From NCBI RefSeq assembly GCF_018866325.1, contig NZ_CP076457.1:1709001-1773000 (forward strand): 64,000 bases of DNA, read 5' to 3'. The translations under genes were made by a program, and so were the position numbers. Positions 19,763 to 29,400 of the stretch are shown in pieces; the first letter of the stretch is position 1, and every line of letters starts with the position of its first letter. This DNA comes from Streptomyces sp. YPW6 (lineage in GTDB: Bacteria > Actinomycetota > Actinomycetes > Streptomycetales > Streptomycetaceae). Below the pieces are notes generated by a model. The model was not told where the DNA came from. It searched no databases and saw only the letters and a list, made by a program, of their open reading frames with translations.

Positions 19763-21238
19763 TCAGACCGCTTCGGCGGTCTCCGGCAGCTGCTCGTGGA
19801 GCAGCTCGGTGAGCCGGGCGACGTCGGCGACATCGCCGAAGTCCCTGGCAGCGGTGTCGACGGTCTTGCGCAGGCGGGTGTTGACCCGCTCGGAGCGGAC
19901 CTTCTTGGCGATCTTCAGTGCCTGCCCGGCGAGCACGGTGGACTCCTCCGGCTCCCGCTGGAGGAGGTGGACGGTGGCCATGCCGATGAGGTTGAGCGCG
20001 TAGGAGCGCTGGTGCTCGTCGTCCTCGCCGAACAGTTCGACGGCCTTCTCCATGACGGGCTCGGCGAGCGAGGCGTAGGTGGGGCTGCGGCCGGCGACAT
20101 AGGCCAGGTCGCGGTAGGAGTGGGCGTTCTCGCCGTTCAGCTCGGCCTCGGAGAAGAAGCGGATCCAGTCGGGCTCGGGCTCGCCGTCGAGGCCGGCGTC
20201 CAGGAAGGTGTCCTCGGCCATCCGGACGGCCCGCTTGCACTTGCTGGGCTGCCCCATGTTGGCGTAGGCGCGGGCCTCCATCGCATACAGCATGGCCTGC
20301 GTACGGGAGGTGGCGCAGTCGCGGCTGCCGTACTGCGCGAGATGGATCAGCTCCAGGGCGTCGTCGGGGCGGCCCAGGTGGATCATCTGGCGGCTCATGC
20401 TGGAGAGGATGTAGCTGCCGAGCGGCTTGTCACCGGCCTCCTTGGCGGCGTGCAGGGCGAGCACGAAGTACTTCTGGGCGGTGGGCTGGAGGCCGACGTC
20501 GTAGCTCATCCAGCCCGCCAGTTCGGCCAGCTCGGCGGCGCAGCGGAAGAGCCGCTGGGCGGTGGGACCCGGCTGGGGCTCCTGGAGCAGGTCGGTGACC
20601 TCGTGCAGCTGTCCGACGACGGCCTTGCGGCGCAGTCCGCCGCCGCACTGGGCGTCCCACTGCCGGAACATCGCGGTGGTCGACTCCAGCAGGTCCAGCT
20701 CGGGCCGGGACAGCCGGGAGGGGCGGTGGTCGGCGGCCGGGGCCTCCGGCTCACCGGTCCCCTGCACGGGAACGGGCACCAGCCAGCGCTGCATCGGCTC
20801 GATGAGCGCGGGCCCGGCGGCCAGCGCCAGCGAGCTGCCGAGGAAGCCGCGCCGGGCGAGCATCAGGTCGCTGCGGGAGAACTCGCTGAGCAGGGCGACG
20901 GTCTGCGGGCCGGCCCAGGGCAGGTCGACCCCGGCCACCGAGGGTGACTGGTGGGCCGTGCGCAGTCCGAGCTGCTCGACGGCGACGACGGAGCCGAAGC
21001 GCTCCGAGAAGAGCTCGGAGAGGATGCGCGGGATCGGCTCGCGCGGCTGCTCGCCGTCGAGCCAGCGGCGCACCCGGGAGGTGTCGGTGCTGATGTGGGA
21101 GGCGCCCATCTGCCGGGCCCGCCGGTTGACCTGGCGGGCCAGCTCGCCCTTGGACCAGCCACTGCGCACGAACCACGAGCCCAACTGCTCGTTGGGACGC
21201 TTTCCGGCATCCGTGTCGCCTGCGCCGCTGCCACTCAC
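19763..21238 (-). CDS. nsdA: NsdA, TPR-type repressor of differentiation and antibiotic synthesis
   Basis: 491-residue regulator. The N-terminal part resembles a helix-turn-helix (ELARQVNRRARQMGASHIST then VRRWLDGEQP), followed by a hydrophobic patch after an Arg pair (ARRGFLGSSLALAAGPALIE) and a long helical, tetratricopeptide-like region from about residue 170 to the end (AMLYAMEARAYANMGQPSK, SYALNLIGMATVHLLQREPE). In S. coelicolor disruption of nsdA increases antibiotic production and sporulation. Position next to amtB-glnK-glnD agrees with SCO5582. I chose GTG 21238 (MSGSGAGDTDAGKRPNE) because a G-run lies 7 bases upstream; ATG codons further upstream extend the frame without apparent homology. 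Confidence 0.9.
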   Translation of the reverse strand: MSGSGAGDTDAGKRPNEQLGSWFVRSGWSKGELARQVNRRARQMGASHISTDTSRVRRWLDGEQPREPIPRILSELFSERFGSVVAVEQLGLRTAHQSPSVAGVDLPWAGPQTVALLSEFSRSDLMLARRGFLGSSLALAAGPALIEPMQRWLVPVPVQGTGEPEAPAADHRPSRLSRPELDLLESTTAMFRQWDAQCGGGLRRKAVVGQLHEVTDLLQEPQPGPTAQRLFRCAAELAELAGWMSYDVGLQPTAQKYFVLALHAAKEAGDKPLGSYILSSMSRQMIHLGRPDDALELIHLAQYGSRDCATSRTQAMLYAMEARAYANMGQPSKCKRAVRMAEDTFLDAGLDGEPEPDWIRFFSEAELNGENAHSYRDLAYVAGRSPTYASLAEPVMEKAVELFGEDDEHQRSYALNLIGMATVHLLQREPEESTVLAGQALKIAKKVRSERVNTRLRKTVDTAARDFGDVADVARLTELLHEQLPETAEAV

Positions 21239-21666
21239 TGGAACGCCCCCATCCCGCTGAAACCTCATCGCGCGAACCATTATCAGAATGCCGTGCATCG
21301 GTGCTGTCCGTACGGGAGTTGGATGCCCTCGAACAGGAAACCGGGTTGCCTGCGGCATACCCGCGGGTGCACATACTCCCAGAGTTCGTGTACCGACGGT
21401 AATCCTACGATCACCCCTCCCGCGAGGGGGATTGAGGAAACGCCACCATTCGCCACCCCTTCGAATGAACCCGACTGCCGCCGCGCGCGCTTGACTTGAG
21501 GAATCCGAACCGAGGGCGAGCGCACGGGGGCACTCGGGAGCGCGCACACCGTGTCGCACTCCCTGCCGTACCACCGAGCACGCCACTCGATCGAGTTGCA
21601 GCGACGGAGGGTTACCCGAGCCAAGCGTTCCGTAACCACCGGCGAGCCGTACCCGTTGGAGGGGGC
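21239..21666. other. Divergent promoter region nsdA / primase-polymerase-like gene
   Basis: 428 bases without a gene I can support. It contains a small stem (CCCCTC-CCGC-GAGGGG near 21413-21428), and a strong Shine-Dalgarno TTGGAGGGGG at its right end belongs to the gene at 21667. Promoters for both genes must lie here, but I cannot place them. Confidence 0.5.
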
Positions 21667-22314
21667 ATGGGCTTCACGATCGGCGGCATCCGGGAGATGC
21701 GATCCGGTGCGCGGCGACGCCACCGCGGCACCGAGGGCACGGCGGTGGCCGAGTACACAGGACTGTGGGGCTGGGCGGTGGCGCCCGGGGCGCGGGCCGC
21801 GGCCGGCTCCTGCTCGTGCGGCGATCCGGTGTGCCCCTCCCCCGGCGCCCACCCCCTGGACTTCGCCGGGGAGGTCCCGGCGGGCACCGGGCTGGACCGC
21901 GCGGCGGACGCCTGGGCCCGGACCCCCGGCGCCGCGATGCTGCTGCCGGTGGGCCGCTCCTTCGACGTCCTGGAGGTCGCGGAGCAGGCCGGGCGGCGGG
22001 CGCTGGTGCGGATGGAGCGCATGGGGCTGCCGCTGGGCCCGGTCACGGTGACGCCGGCCGGGCGGGCCCAGTTCTTCGTCGCCCCCGGGGCCGCCGCCGA
22101 ACTGCCCGAGCTGCTCTACCGGATGGGCTGGGACGACGCGGGCCTGGATCTGCGGGCCCTCGGCCCGGGGACGCACATCACCGCCCCGCCGTCCGACCTC
22201 GGCGGCCTCGGCCCGGTCCGCTGGCTGCGGCCCCCGGTGCTCGACACGGCGGCCGCGCCCCCGCAGGCGCGGCTGCTGCTGGGGACCCTGGCGTACGTCT
22301 GCCACCGCTCGTAG
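21667..22314 (+). CDS. Bifunctional primase/polymerase-like protein (prim-pol N-terminal type)
   Basis: 215-residue protein of the Streptomyces family annotated as bifunctional DNA primase/polymerase-like. Visible features are GLWGWAVAPGARAAAGSCSC with a CSCGDPVCPSPGAHP cysteine cluster, and VTPAGRAQFFVAPGAAAELP. The Cys/His set (CSC, C, H) resembles the start of the Prim-Pol domain, but the catalytic acidic pair is not obvious, so enzymatic activity is uncertain. ATG with an excellent GGAGGGGG Shine-Dalgarno. It is divergent from nsdA and convergent with ftsY. Confidence 0.72.
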   Translation: MGFTIGGIREMRSGARRRHRGTEGTAVAEYTGLWGWAVAPGARAAAGSCSCGDPVCPSPGAHPLDFAGEVPAGTGLDRAADAWARTPGAAMLLPVGRSFDVLEVAEQAGRRALVRMERMGLPLGPVTVTPAGRAQFFVAPGAAAELPELLYRMGWDDAGLDLRALGPGTHITAPPSDLGGLGPVRWLRPPVLDTAAAPPQARLLLGTLAYVCHRS

Positions 22315-22335
22315 GGCCGGGAGCGGGCACGCGAA

Positions 22336-22382
22336 CGGCGGACGGGCGGCAGGCTCCCGCAGGAGCCGCCGCCCGTCCGCCG
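22336..22382. terminator. Bidirectional terminator before ftsY stop
   Basis: Perfect 15-bp stem (22336-22350 with 22368-22382) with an inner GGCTCC/GGAGCC stem, between the convergent stops at 22314 and 22402. Confidence 0.82.
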
Positions 22383-22401
22383 TGCCGGATCGCGGGGCGC
22401 T

Positions 22402-23619
22402 TCAGTCGCCGATCAGGGCGTCCACGAAGGCGCCCGGCTCGAACGGGGCGAGGTCGTCCGGACCCTCGCCGAGGCCGATCAGCTTCACCGGTACGCCCAG
22501 TTCGCGCTGGACCGCGATGACGATGCCGCCCTTGGCGGTGCCGTCGAGCTTGGTGAGGACGATGCCGGTGATGTCCACGACCTCCGCGAACACCCGGGCC
22601 TGGACGAGACCGTTCTGACCGGTGGTGGCGTCGAGGACGAGCAGCACCTCGTCCAGCGGGCCGTGCTTCTCGACGACGCGCTTGACCTTGCCCAGCTCGT
22701 CCATGAGGCCGGTCTTGGTGTGCAGCCGGCCCGCGGTGTCGACGAGGACGACGTCGGCGCCCTCGGCGATGCCCTCCTTGACCGCGTCGTAGGCGATCGA
22801 CGCCGGGTCGCCCCCCTCGGGGCCCCGGACCGTACGGGCTCCGACCCGCTCGCCCCAGGTCTGGAGCTGGTCGGCGGCGGCGGCACGGAAGGTGTCGGCG
22901 GCACCGAGCACCACGCTGCGGCCGTCGGCGACGAGCACCCGGGCCAGCTTGCCGGTGGTGGTGGTCTTGCCGGTGCCGTTGACGCCGACGACCATGACGA
23001 CCCCGGGGGTCTCCGCGCCGCCCTCGGTCTTGACCTCGCGGTCGAAGTCCGGGCCGAGCAGGGTGATCAGCTCCTCGCGGAGCAGGGTGCGCAGTTCCTG
23101 CGGCGTACGGGTGCCGAGCACGCGGACACGCTCGCGGAGCCGCTCGACCAGTTCCTGGGTGGGGGCGACGCCGACGTCGGCGGTGAGGAGGGTGTCCTCG
23201 ATCTCCTCCCAGGTGTCCTCGTCGAGGTTGTCCCGGGAGAGCAGGGTGAGGAGCCCCTTGCCGAGCGAGTTCTGCGAGCGGGCGAGGCGGGCCCGCAGGC
23301 GGACGAGCCGGCCGGCGGTGGGCTCGGGCACCTCCAGCGCGGGGGCCTCGGGAGCCGGGGCTTCGGCGACCGGGGCCTCCTCCGCGGGCGCGGTGGCGTC
23401 CGGGAGGCCGACTTCGTCGATGGTGCGCCGCGCTTCGTCGCGCGGCGTCTCGGCCTCCTCGCCGACCTGCGGTTCGGCGGGAGGGGTGATGGTCGGCGTG
23501 CTCGGCGGCGGGGGCGGCAGCTGCTTCTTCTTGCGGCTGCCGACCACGAGCCCGCCGACCAGGCCGACAGCGACCAGGGCGATGACTACAGCGAGGATGA
23601 CGATTTCGACGAGTTCCAT
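22402..23619 (-). CDS. ftsY: Signal recognition particle receptor FtsY
   Basis: 405-residue SRP receptor GTPase. An N-terminal membrane segment (VEIVILAVVIALVAVGLVGGL, about residues 4-25) is followed by a basic KKK patch and a Pro/Glu/Ala-rich acidic linker to about residue 105, then the NG domain: P-loop GVNGTGKTTTTGKLA, ADTFRAAAADQL, DTAGRLHTKTGLMDEL and LTKLDGTAKGG. The transmembrane anchor is typical of actinobacterial FtsY and differs from E. coli. ATG at 23619 starts MELVEIVI. Its partner Ffh is encoded about 7 kb away in the same window. Confidence 0.97.
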   Translation of the reverse strand: MELVEIVILAVVIALVAVGLVGGLVVGSRKKKQLPPPPPSTPTITPPAEPQVGEEAETPRDEARRTIDEVGLPDATAPAEEAPVAEAPAPEAPALEVPEPTAGRLVRLRARLARSQNSLGKGLLTLLSRDNLDEDTWEEIEDTLLTADVGVAPTQELVERLRERVRVLGTRTPQELRTLLREELITLLGPDFDREVKTEGGAETPGVVMVVGVNGTGKTTTTGKLARVLVADGRSVVLGAADTFRAAAADQLQTWGERVGARTVRGPEGGDPASIAYDAVKEGIAEGADVVLVDTAGRLHTKTGLMDELGKVKRVVEKHGPLDEVLLVLDATTGQNGLVQARVFAEVVDITGIVLTKLDGTAKGGIVIAVQRELGVPVKLIGLGEGPDDLAPFEPGAFVDALIGD

Positions 23620-23817
23620 AACCCGTCCAGTATCGGCCACGGCCGTCGCACAGGCGCTGCCCCGGCGGCCCCCGGCGATCCGCTGGGCCCCCTATGCACC
23701 TTTTGGCCGCAATGCGGGCGGACACCCCTACACTTCTGATGCTGCGTCAGGTACGGTGCGCCCGCTCGTCCGCCCGTGCAGCAGCCAAGCCGCCCGCTCC
23801 GGCGAAGGGACGCCCCG

Positions 23818-24804
23818 ATGGCCTTCACAGTGGTCCGGTTCAATCTCGTCGAGCCCGGGGCGACCCCCGTATCGCTCTCGGCCCGCTACCGCGCCGCTCT
23901 GGAGATGGCGGCGTACGCGGACGAGCACGGCCTCGACACCGTGCAGACCGAGGAGCACCACGGGGTGGCGAACTCCTGGCTGCCCTCCCCGTTCACCTTC
24001 GCCGGAGCGGTCTTCGGCGCCACCCGCAGGATCGCGGTCACCGTCTCGGCGGTCATCGGGCCGCTGCACGATCCGCTGCGGCTCGCGGAGGACATCGCCG
24101 TGCTGGACCTGCTGAGCGCGGGCCGCCTGGTGACGGTGGCGGGGATCGGCTACCGCCCCGAGGAGTACGAACGGGCCGGAGTCGCGTGGGACCGGCGCGG
24201 GAGGCTCCAGGACGAGCTGCTGGAGACGTTGCTCGCGGCCTGGACCGGCGAGCCGTTTCCGTACCGCGGCCGTACGGTGCGCGTCACCCCGTGCCCGTAC
24301 ACGCGGCCGCACCCCGCGCTGCTGGTCGGCGGCAGCTCGCGGGCGGCGGCGCGGCGGGCGGCCCGGCTGGGGCTGCCGCTGTTCCCGAGCGCGCATCTGC
24401 CGGAGCTGGAGGCGTACTACCGCGAACAGTGCGCGGCCCACGGGACGGAGGGCTTCTGCATGATGCCCGCGGAGCGCACCCCCCTGCTGCACGTCTCCGA
24501 GGACCCGGAGCGGACGTGGGCGCTGCACGGGGAGCACCTGCTGCACGAGGCACGGACGTACGCCTCCTGGCAGTCGGGGGACATCCGCTCGGCGGTGCGC
24601 TCGGCGGCGACGACGGTGTCGGAGCTGCGCGAGGAGGGGGTGTACCGGATCGTCACGCCGGACGAGCTGGCGGGGATGAAGGCGGAGAGCCTGGTCCTGC
24701 ATCCGCTGTGCGGCGGAATGCCGGTGGAGGAGGGATGGCGGAGCCTGCGGCTGTTCTGCGAGGCGCGGGCCCGGGAGAGGCCGGCGGCCCCGGCTCAGGG
24801 GTGA
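23818..24804 (+). CDS. Luciferase-like (LLM class) flavin-dependent oxidoreductase
   Basis: 328-residue TIM-barrel protein of the bacterial luciferase/F420 oxidoreductase superfamily. Motifs: VRFNLVEPGATP, DTVQTEEHHGVANSW (the EHH motif near the flavin pocket), DLLSAGRLVTVAGIGYRPEEY and LLVGGSSRAAARRAARLG. Substrate and cofactor (FMN or F420) cannot be told from sequence alone. ATG with GAAGGGA upstream. It is divergent from ftsY, and its stop codon is embedded in a strong hairpin. Confidence 0.85.
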   Translation: MAFTVVRFNLVEPGATPVSLSARYRAALEMAAYADEHGLDTVQTEEHHGVANSWLPSPFTFAGAVFGATRRIAVTVSAVIGPLHDPLRLAEDIAVLDLLSAGRLVTVAGIGYRPEEYERAGVAWDRRGRLQDELLETLLAAWTGEPFPYRGRTVRVTPCPYTRPHPALLVGGSSRAAARRAARLGLPLFPSAHLPELEAYYREQCAAHGTEGFCMMPAERTPLLHVSEDPERTWALHGEHLLHEARTYASWQSGDIRSAVRSAATTVSELREEGVYRIVTPDELAGMKAESLVLHPLCGGMPVEEGWRSLRLFCEARARERPAAPAQG

Positions 24805-24818
24805 GCCGGGGCCGCCGG
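24781..24818 (+). terminator. Terminator overlapping the end of the LLM oxidoreductase gene
   Basis: 17-bp perfect stem (24781-24797 with 24802-24818) and a GGGG loop. The stop codon TGA is the first triplet of the right arm, so the last codons are inside the hairpin. Confidence 0.78.
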
Positions 24819-24845
24819 TGGGGAGGAGAGGGGCAGCGGGGGGGG

Positions 24846-26267
24846 TTAGCCCATCTCCTCCAGCGTTTTGCCCTTGGTCTCCTTCACGAACTTGAGCACG
24901 AAGGGGATCGAGAGCACGGCGAAGCCGGCGTAGATGATGTACGTACCCGACAGGTTCCAGTCGGCCAGGCTCGGGAAGCTGGCGGTGATCGCCCAGTTGG
25001 CCATCCACTGCGCGAAGACCGCGACGCCGAGGGCGGCGGCGCGCAGGCGGTTCGGGAACATCTCGCCCAGGAAGACCCAGACGACGACACCCCAGGACAG
25101 GGCGAAGAAGAGCACGAAGACGTGGGCGGCGACCAGCGCCGTGGCGCCCTGTGCGGTGGGGAGCTTGCCGTCGACCAGGTCGGCGGAGAAGGCCCAGGCC
25201 TCGACGGCGAGCGCGACCGCCATGCCGACGGAGCCGACGAGGGCGAGCGGCCTGCGGCCCACCCGGTCCACCAGCACCATCGCGATCACCGTGCCGATGA
25301 TGTTGATGATCGAGGTGGTGAACGAGTAGAAGAACGAGTCGGTCGGGTCGATGCCGACGGACTGCCACAGCGTCGCCGAGTAGTAGAAGGCCACGTTGAT
25401 GCCGACGAGCTGCTGGAACATCGACAGGCCGATGCCGACCCAGACGATCGGCAGGAAGAAGAAGCGGTTGCCGAGCAGGTCCTTGAAGGAAGACTTGTGC
25501 TCGCGGTGCATGGCGGTCTCGATCTCGGTGACGCGCGCGTCGAGATCGATCTTGTCACCCTCGACCTCTTCGAGGATCTTGCGCGCCTCGGCCTTCTTGC
25601 CCACCGAGATGAGGAAGCGCGGGGACTCGGGGATGGCGAAGGAGAGGAGCCCGTACAGGACGGCCGGGACGACCATCACGCCGAGCATCCACTGCCATGC
25701 CTCCAGGCCCAGGATCTCGCCGCGCTGGTCGCCGTCGGCGATCTGCAGGACGGCGTAGTTGACCAGCTGGGAGACGGCGATACCGATGACGATCGCGGCC
25801 TGCTGGAAGGAACCGAGCCGGCCGCGGTAGGCGGGCGGGGAGACCTCGGCGATGTAGGCCGGGCCGATCACGGAGGCCATGCCGATGGCGAAGCCGCCGA
25901 TGATGCGCCACATCGCCAGGTCCCAGAGCGCGAACGGCAGCGCGGAGCCGATCGCGCTCGCGGTGAAGAGCACCGAGGCGATCTGCATGCAGCGGATGCG
26001 GCCGATCCGGTCCGCGATCCGGCCCGCGGTGGCGGCGCCGATCGCACAGCCGATCAGCGCGATGGCGATGACCTGGGCGAGCGTTCCGGAACCGATGTCG
26101 TACCGGTCGCGGATCGCCTCGACGGCGCCGTTGATGACGGAGCTGTCGTAGCCGAAGAGAAAGCCGCCCATCGCCGCGGCCGCGGTGATGAAGATGACAT
26201 GGCCGAGGTGGTCCGGGGGAACCGCCTTCGCCCCGGACTCGGGTCCGTTCGCTGTGCTGCTGGTCAC
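24846..26267 (-). CDS. glcP: Glucose permease GlcP (MFS sugar porter)
   Basis: 473-residue major facilitator of the sugar porter family, 12 membrane helices, catalysing proton-coupled sugar uptake. Signatures: GGFLFGYDSSVINGAVEAI in helix 1, GRIADRIGRIRCMQ loop, VSPPAYRGRLGSFQQ, VPESPR-type motif as AIPESPRFLISVGKK, QQLVGINVAFYY and VDRVGRRPLALVG. Neighbouring gene order (next to smc side and ftsY) agrees with S. coelicolor glcP1 (SCO5578), the main glucose permease whose expression is glucose-inducible. GTG start with AGGAG 5 bases upstream. Confidence 0.88.
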   Translation of the reverse strand: MTSSTANGPESGAKAVPPDHLGHVIFITAAAAMGGFLFGYDSSVINGAVEAIRDRYDIGSGTLAQVIAIALIGCAIGAATAGRIADRIGRIRCMQIASVLFTASAIGSALPFALWDLAMWRIIGGFAIGMASVIGPAYIAEVSPPAYRGRLGSFQQAAIVIGIAVSQLVNYAVLQIADGDQRGEILGLEAWQWMLGVMVVPAVLYGLLSFAIPESPRFLISVGKKAEARKILEEVEGDKIDLDARVTEIETAMHREHKSSFKDLLGNRFFFLPIVWVGIGLSMFQQLVGINVAFYYSATLWQSVGIDPTDSFFYSFTTSIINIIGTVIAMVLVDRVGRRPLALVGSVGMAVALAVEAWAFSADLVDGKLPTAQGATALVAAHVFVLFFALSWGVVVWVFLGEMFPNRLRAAALGVAVFAQWMANWAITASFPSLADWNLSGTYIIYAGFAVLSIPFVLKFVKETKGKTLEEMG

Positions 26268-26372
26268 GTGAACTCCTGATGCCTGGCCGGGGGTCAGACG
26301 TGGGGTGTGAGCCTTCCCAGTGGCGCACACCAACGGCACCGCCACCACTTGAAGACCAAATCAACTTCGCAG

Positions 26373-26400
26373 AGGGTATGCGTTCAAGAATCGAAGTCAA
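26373..26400 (-). promoter_or_regulatory. Predicted promoter of glcP
   Basis: On the minus strand TTGACT (26400-26395), a 16-base spacer and TACCCT (26378-26373), about 106 bases before the glcP start. This matches the vegetative (HrdB-type) consensus reasonably; prediction from sequence only. Confidence 0.45.
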
Positions 26401-26473
26401 ACAGCGGGTCTGCTGTCGTGTACCCCGGGGTGCGCACATGGTGCGTTGAACCTCTGATGATTCGGTAAAAAGA

Positions 26474-29400
26474 TCAGCGCAGCCGCTGGCTGATGACCTT
26501 CGAGACCCCGTCGCCCTGCATGGACACGCCGTACAGCGCGTCGGCGACCTCCATCGTCCGCTTCTGGTGGGTGATCACGATCAGCTGCGAGCTCTCCTGG
26601 AGCTCCTCCATGATCCGGATCAGTCGCTGCAGGTTGGTGTCGTCGAGCGCGGCCTCCACCTCGTCCATCACGTAGAACGGACTGGGCCGGGCCTTGAAGA
26701 TCGAGACCAGCAGCGCCACGGCCGTCAGGGACCGCTCGCCGCCCGACAGCAGCGAGAGCCGCTTCACCTTCTTACCCGGCGGACGCGCCTCGACGTCCAC
26801 ACCGGTGGTGAGCATGTTGCCCGGGTCGGTGAGGATGAGCCGGCCCTCGCCGCCGGGGAAGAGCCGCGAGAAGACGCCCTCGAACTGCCGGGCGGTGTCG
26901 AGGTAGGCCTCCGTGAAGACCTGCTCGACCCGCTCGTCGACCTCCTTGATCACCTGGAGCAGATCGGCCCGGGTCTTCTTCAGGTCTTCAAGCTGCTCGG
27001 ACAGGAACTGGTGCCGTTCCTCCAGCGCGGAGAACTCCTCCAGCGCGAGCGGATTCACCTTCCCGAGTTGCTGGTACGCCCGTTCGGCCGACCGCAGCCG
27101 CTTCTCCTGCTCGGGCCGCCGGTAGGGCTTCGGCTGGTTGCGCGGGTGCTCAGGATCCTCCGGCAGCTCCTCACCCTCGGCGGCCGGCGACGGCGGTACG
27201 GGCCGGCCGGGCCCGTACTCGGAGATCAGCCCCGCGGGCTCCACGCCCAGCTCCTCCAGGGCCTTCGTCTCCAGCTGCTCGATCCGCAGCCGCTTCTCCG
27301 CGCCCAGCACCTCGCCCCGGTGGACCGAATCCGTGAGCTTGTCCAGCTCGCCCTTCAGCCCCCGGCCCCGGTCGCGCTCGACGGCCAGTTCGCGCTCCCG
27401 TTCGCCCTTCGCCGCCTCGGCCGACGTCCGCTCCTGGTCGGCCCGTACGAGGGACACCTCGACGTGCGCCAGCAGCTGACGGGCGCCCGAGGCCACGGCG
27501 GAGGCGACCTCGGCCTCGTAGCGCAGCCGGGCCCGGCGCTGCTCGGCGCGGGCGCGCGCCTCCCGTTCGGCGCGGGCGGCCCGGTCCAGCGAATCGGCCC
27601 GCCCGGCCAGCGCCTTGACCCGTTCCTCGTGCGTACGGGCCTGGAGCCGGGCCTCCATCTCGGTCTGGCGGGCGTTGGCCCCGTCGGCGGCGAGCCGGTC
27701 CCGCACGGAGGTGTCGGGCTCCTCCTCGGCCGGCGTCTCCTCGGCGACCAGCAGCCGCTCGGCCAGTTCCTCGGCCTCCTCGGTCGCGCGTTCCAGGGCC
27801 TCCTGTGCGCGGGTGGCGGAGGCGGTCATGCGCTCGGCCTCGCCCGCCGCGCTGCGGGCCGTCCCGGCTAGCCGCCCGAGCTGCTGGGCGAAGCCGGACC
27901 TCTCCCGCTCGGCCGCCCGGCGGCGCTCCCCCAACTCCTCGACGAGCGCGGCCTGCTCCGTGCGCCGCTCCCCCGCCAGACGCTGGGCATCGGCCAGCTC
28001 CTCGCACCGCACGGCCAGGTCGGCCAGCTCGGCGGCGGCCTCGTCGACGGACGCCTGGACCTCCAGCAGGCTGGGCGCCCCGGCGGACCCGCCGTGCGCG
28101 AAGTGGGTGGAGAGCACGTCCCCCTCCCCGGTCACCGCGGTCAGCCCCGGGTGCGTGGCGACCAGTTCCTCGGCGTCCTCCAGCGTCGCGACGACCACCA
28201 TGCCCGCGACGAGACGGCGGACGGCCCCGACGAGCGCGGCGGGCCCGCGCACGAGATCGGCGACGGCGGGCGCGGTGGTCGTGGCCGCCCGGGGGCGGGC
28301 GTGGTGGAGGCCGGGGGTGTGGGGGTGGGTGGCGCTGGAGTGCAGGGCGTCGGGGCCGGCCGCCTCGGAGCCGACGCCCTGGACAGCCGCTACCTCGGAG
28401 CCGACATTGCCGAGGCCGCCCGCGTCGGAGCCGGCGGGGCCCGGACCGGCCACCCCGGAGCCGATGCCCTGGACACCCGCCACCTCGGAGCCGACGCCGT
28501 GGGCACCGGCCGCCTCGGCTCTGACGCTGCCCGGACCGGCCACCTCGGGGCCGGCGCCTTGGGCACCCGCTACCTCGGAGCCGACATTGCCGAGGCCGCC
28601 CGCGTCGGAGCCGGCGGGGGCGAGGACGGGTTCGCCGGGAGCGCCGCCCTGACCGGGCAGCGCGGCGGACGCGGCGTGGGAGGCATCGTCCCGTGCGGCA
28701 GCCGACTCACCGGGCTGCCCCGGCACCGGCGCCTGCTCCGCCGACGCGTCCCGCGCGGGCACCTGCTCGCCCGCCTGCCCCGGCACCTGGTGGGCCGGGA
28801 CCTCCGCCGCGGCCGGCTCCGCCGCCGCAGCCCCGCCCAGCAGCATCGCCGCGCGGCCGCGTCCCTTTCGCGCAGCAACCGGATCGCGGCGGCGGCGGTG
28901 GCCGGGTCCGTGACGGCCAGGGCGTCCGCCGCCGCGCCGAGGGCGGCCGCGACCGGGATCTCGTACCCGGGCTCGACGGTCAGCAGTTCGGCCGCGGGGC
29001 CGAGGAGTCCGGCCGGCCGCTCCCGGGCCCCGAGCAGTGCCCCCGTACCGTCCTTGCGGCGGAGCCCCAGGGCCAGGGCCTCGTGCCGGGCCGCCACCGC
29101 CGCCCGCCTGCGCTCGGCCGCGGTGGCGTCGTCGCGGGCCGTGCTGTGGGCGGCCTGCGCTCCGGCCAGGGCCTGCTTGGCCTCCTCGTGGCGGGCGGTC
29201 AGCTCCTCGTCGACCCCTTCCAGTCCTGCGACCTCGGCCCTGAGCTGCTCGTACTCCTCCTGGGCGGTGACCGCGCGCTCCTGCGCCTCGTCGCGGGAGG
29301 CCGCCAGCCGGTCGATCTCGGCCTGGGCCGAACCGGCCCGGCTGCGGGCCGCGTTGACCTGGCCGTTCAGCCGGGCGAGCCCTTCGCGCCGGTCGGCGAT

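Noticed and set aside
26474..28846. C-terminal half of smc as an independent gene starting MLLGG
   Set aside because: It continues Smc exactly where the N-terminal half stops, and the ATG has no independent promoter or Shine-Dalgarno; a frameshift explains it better.
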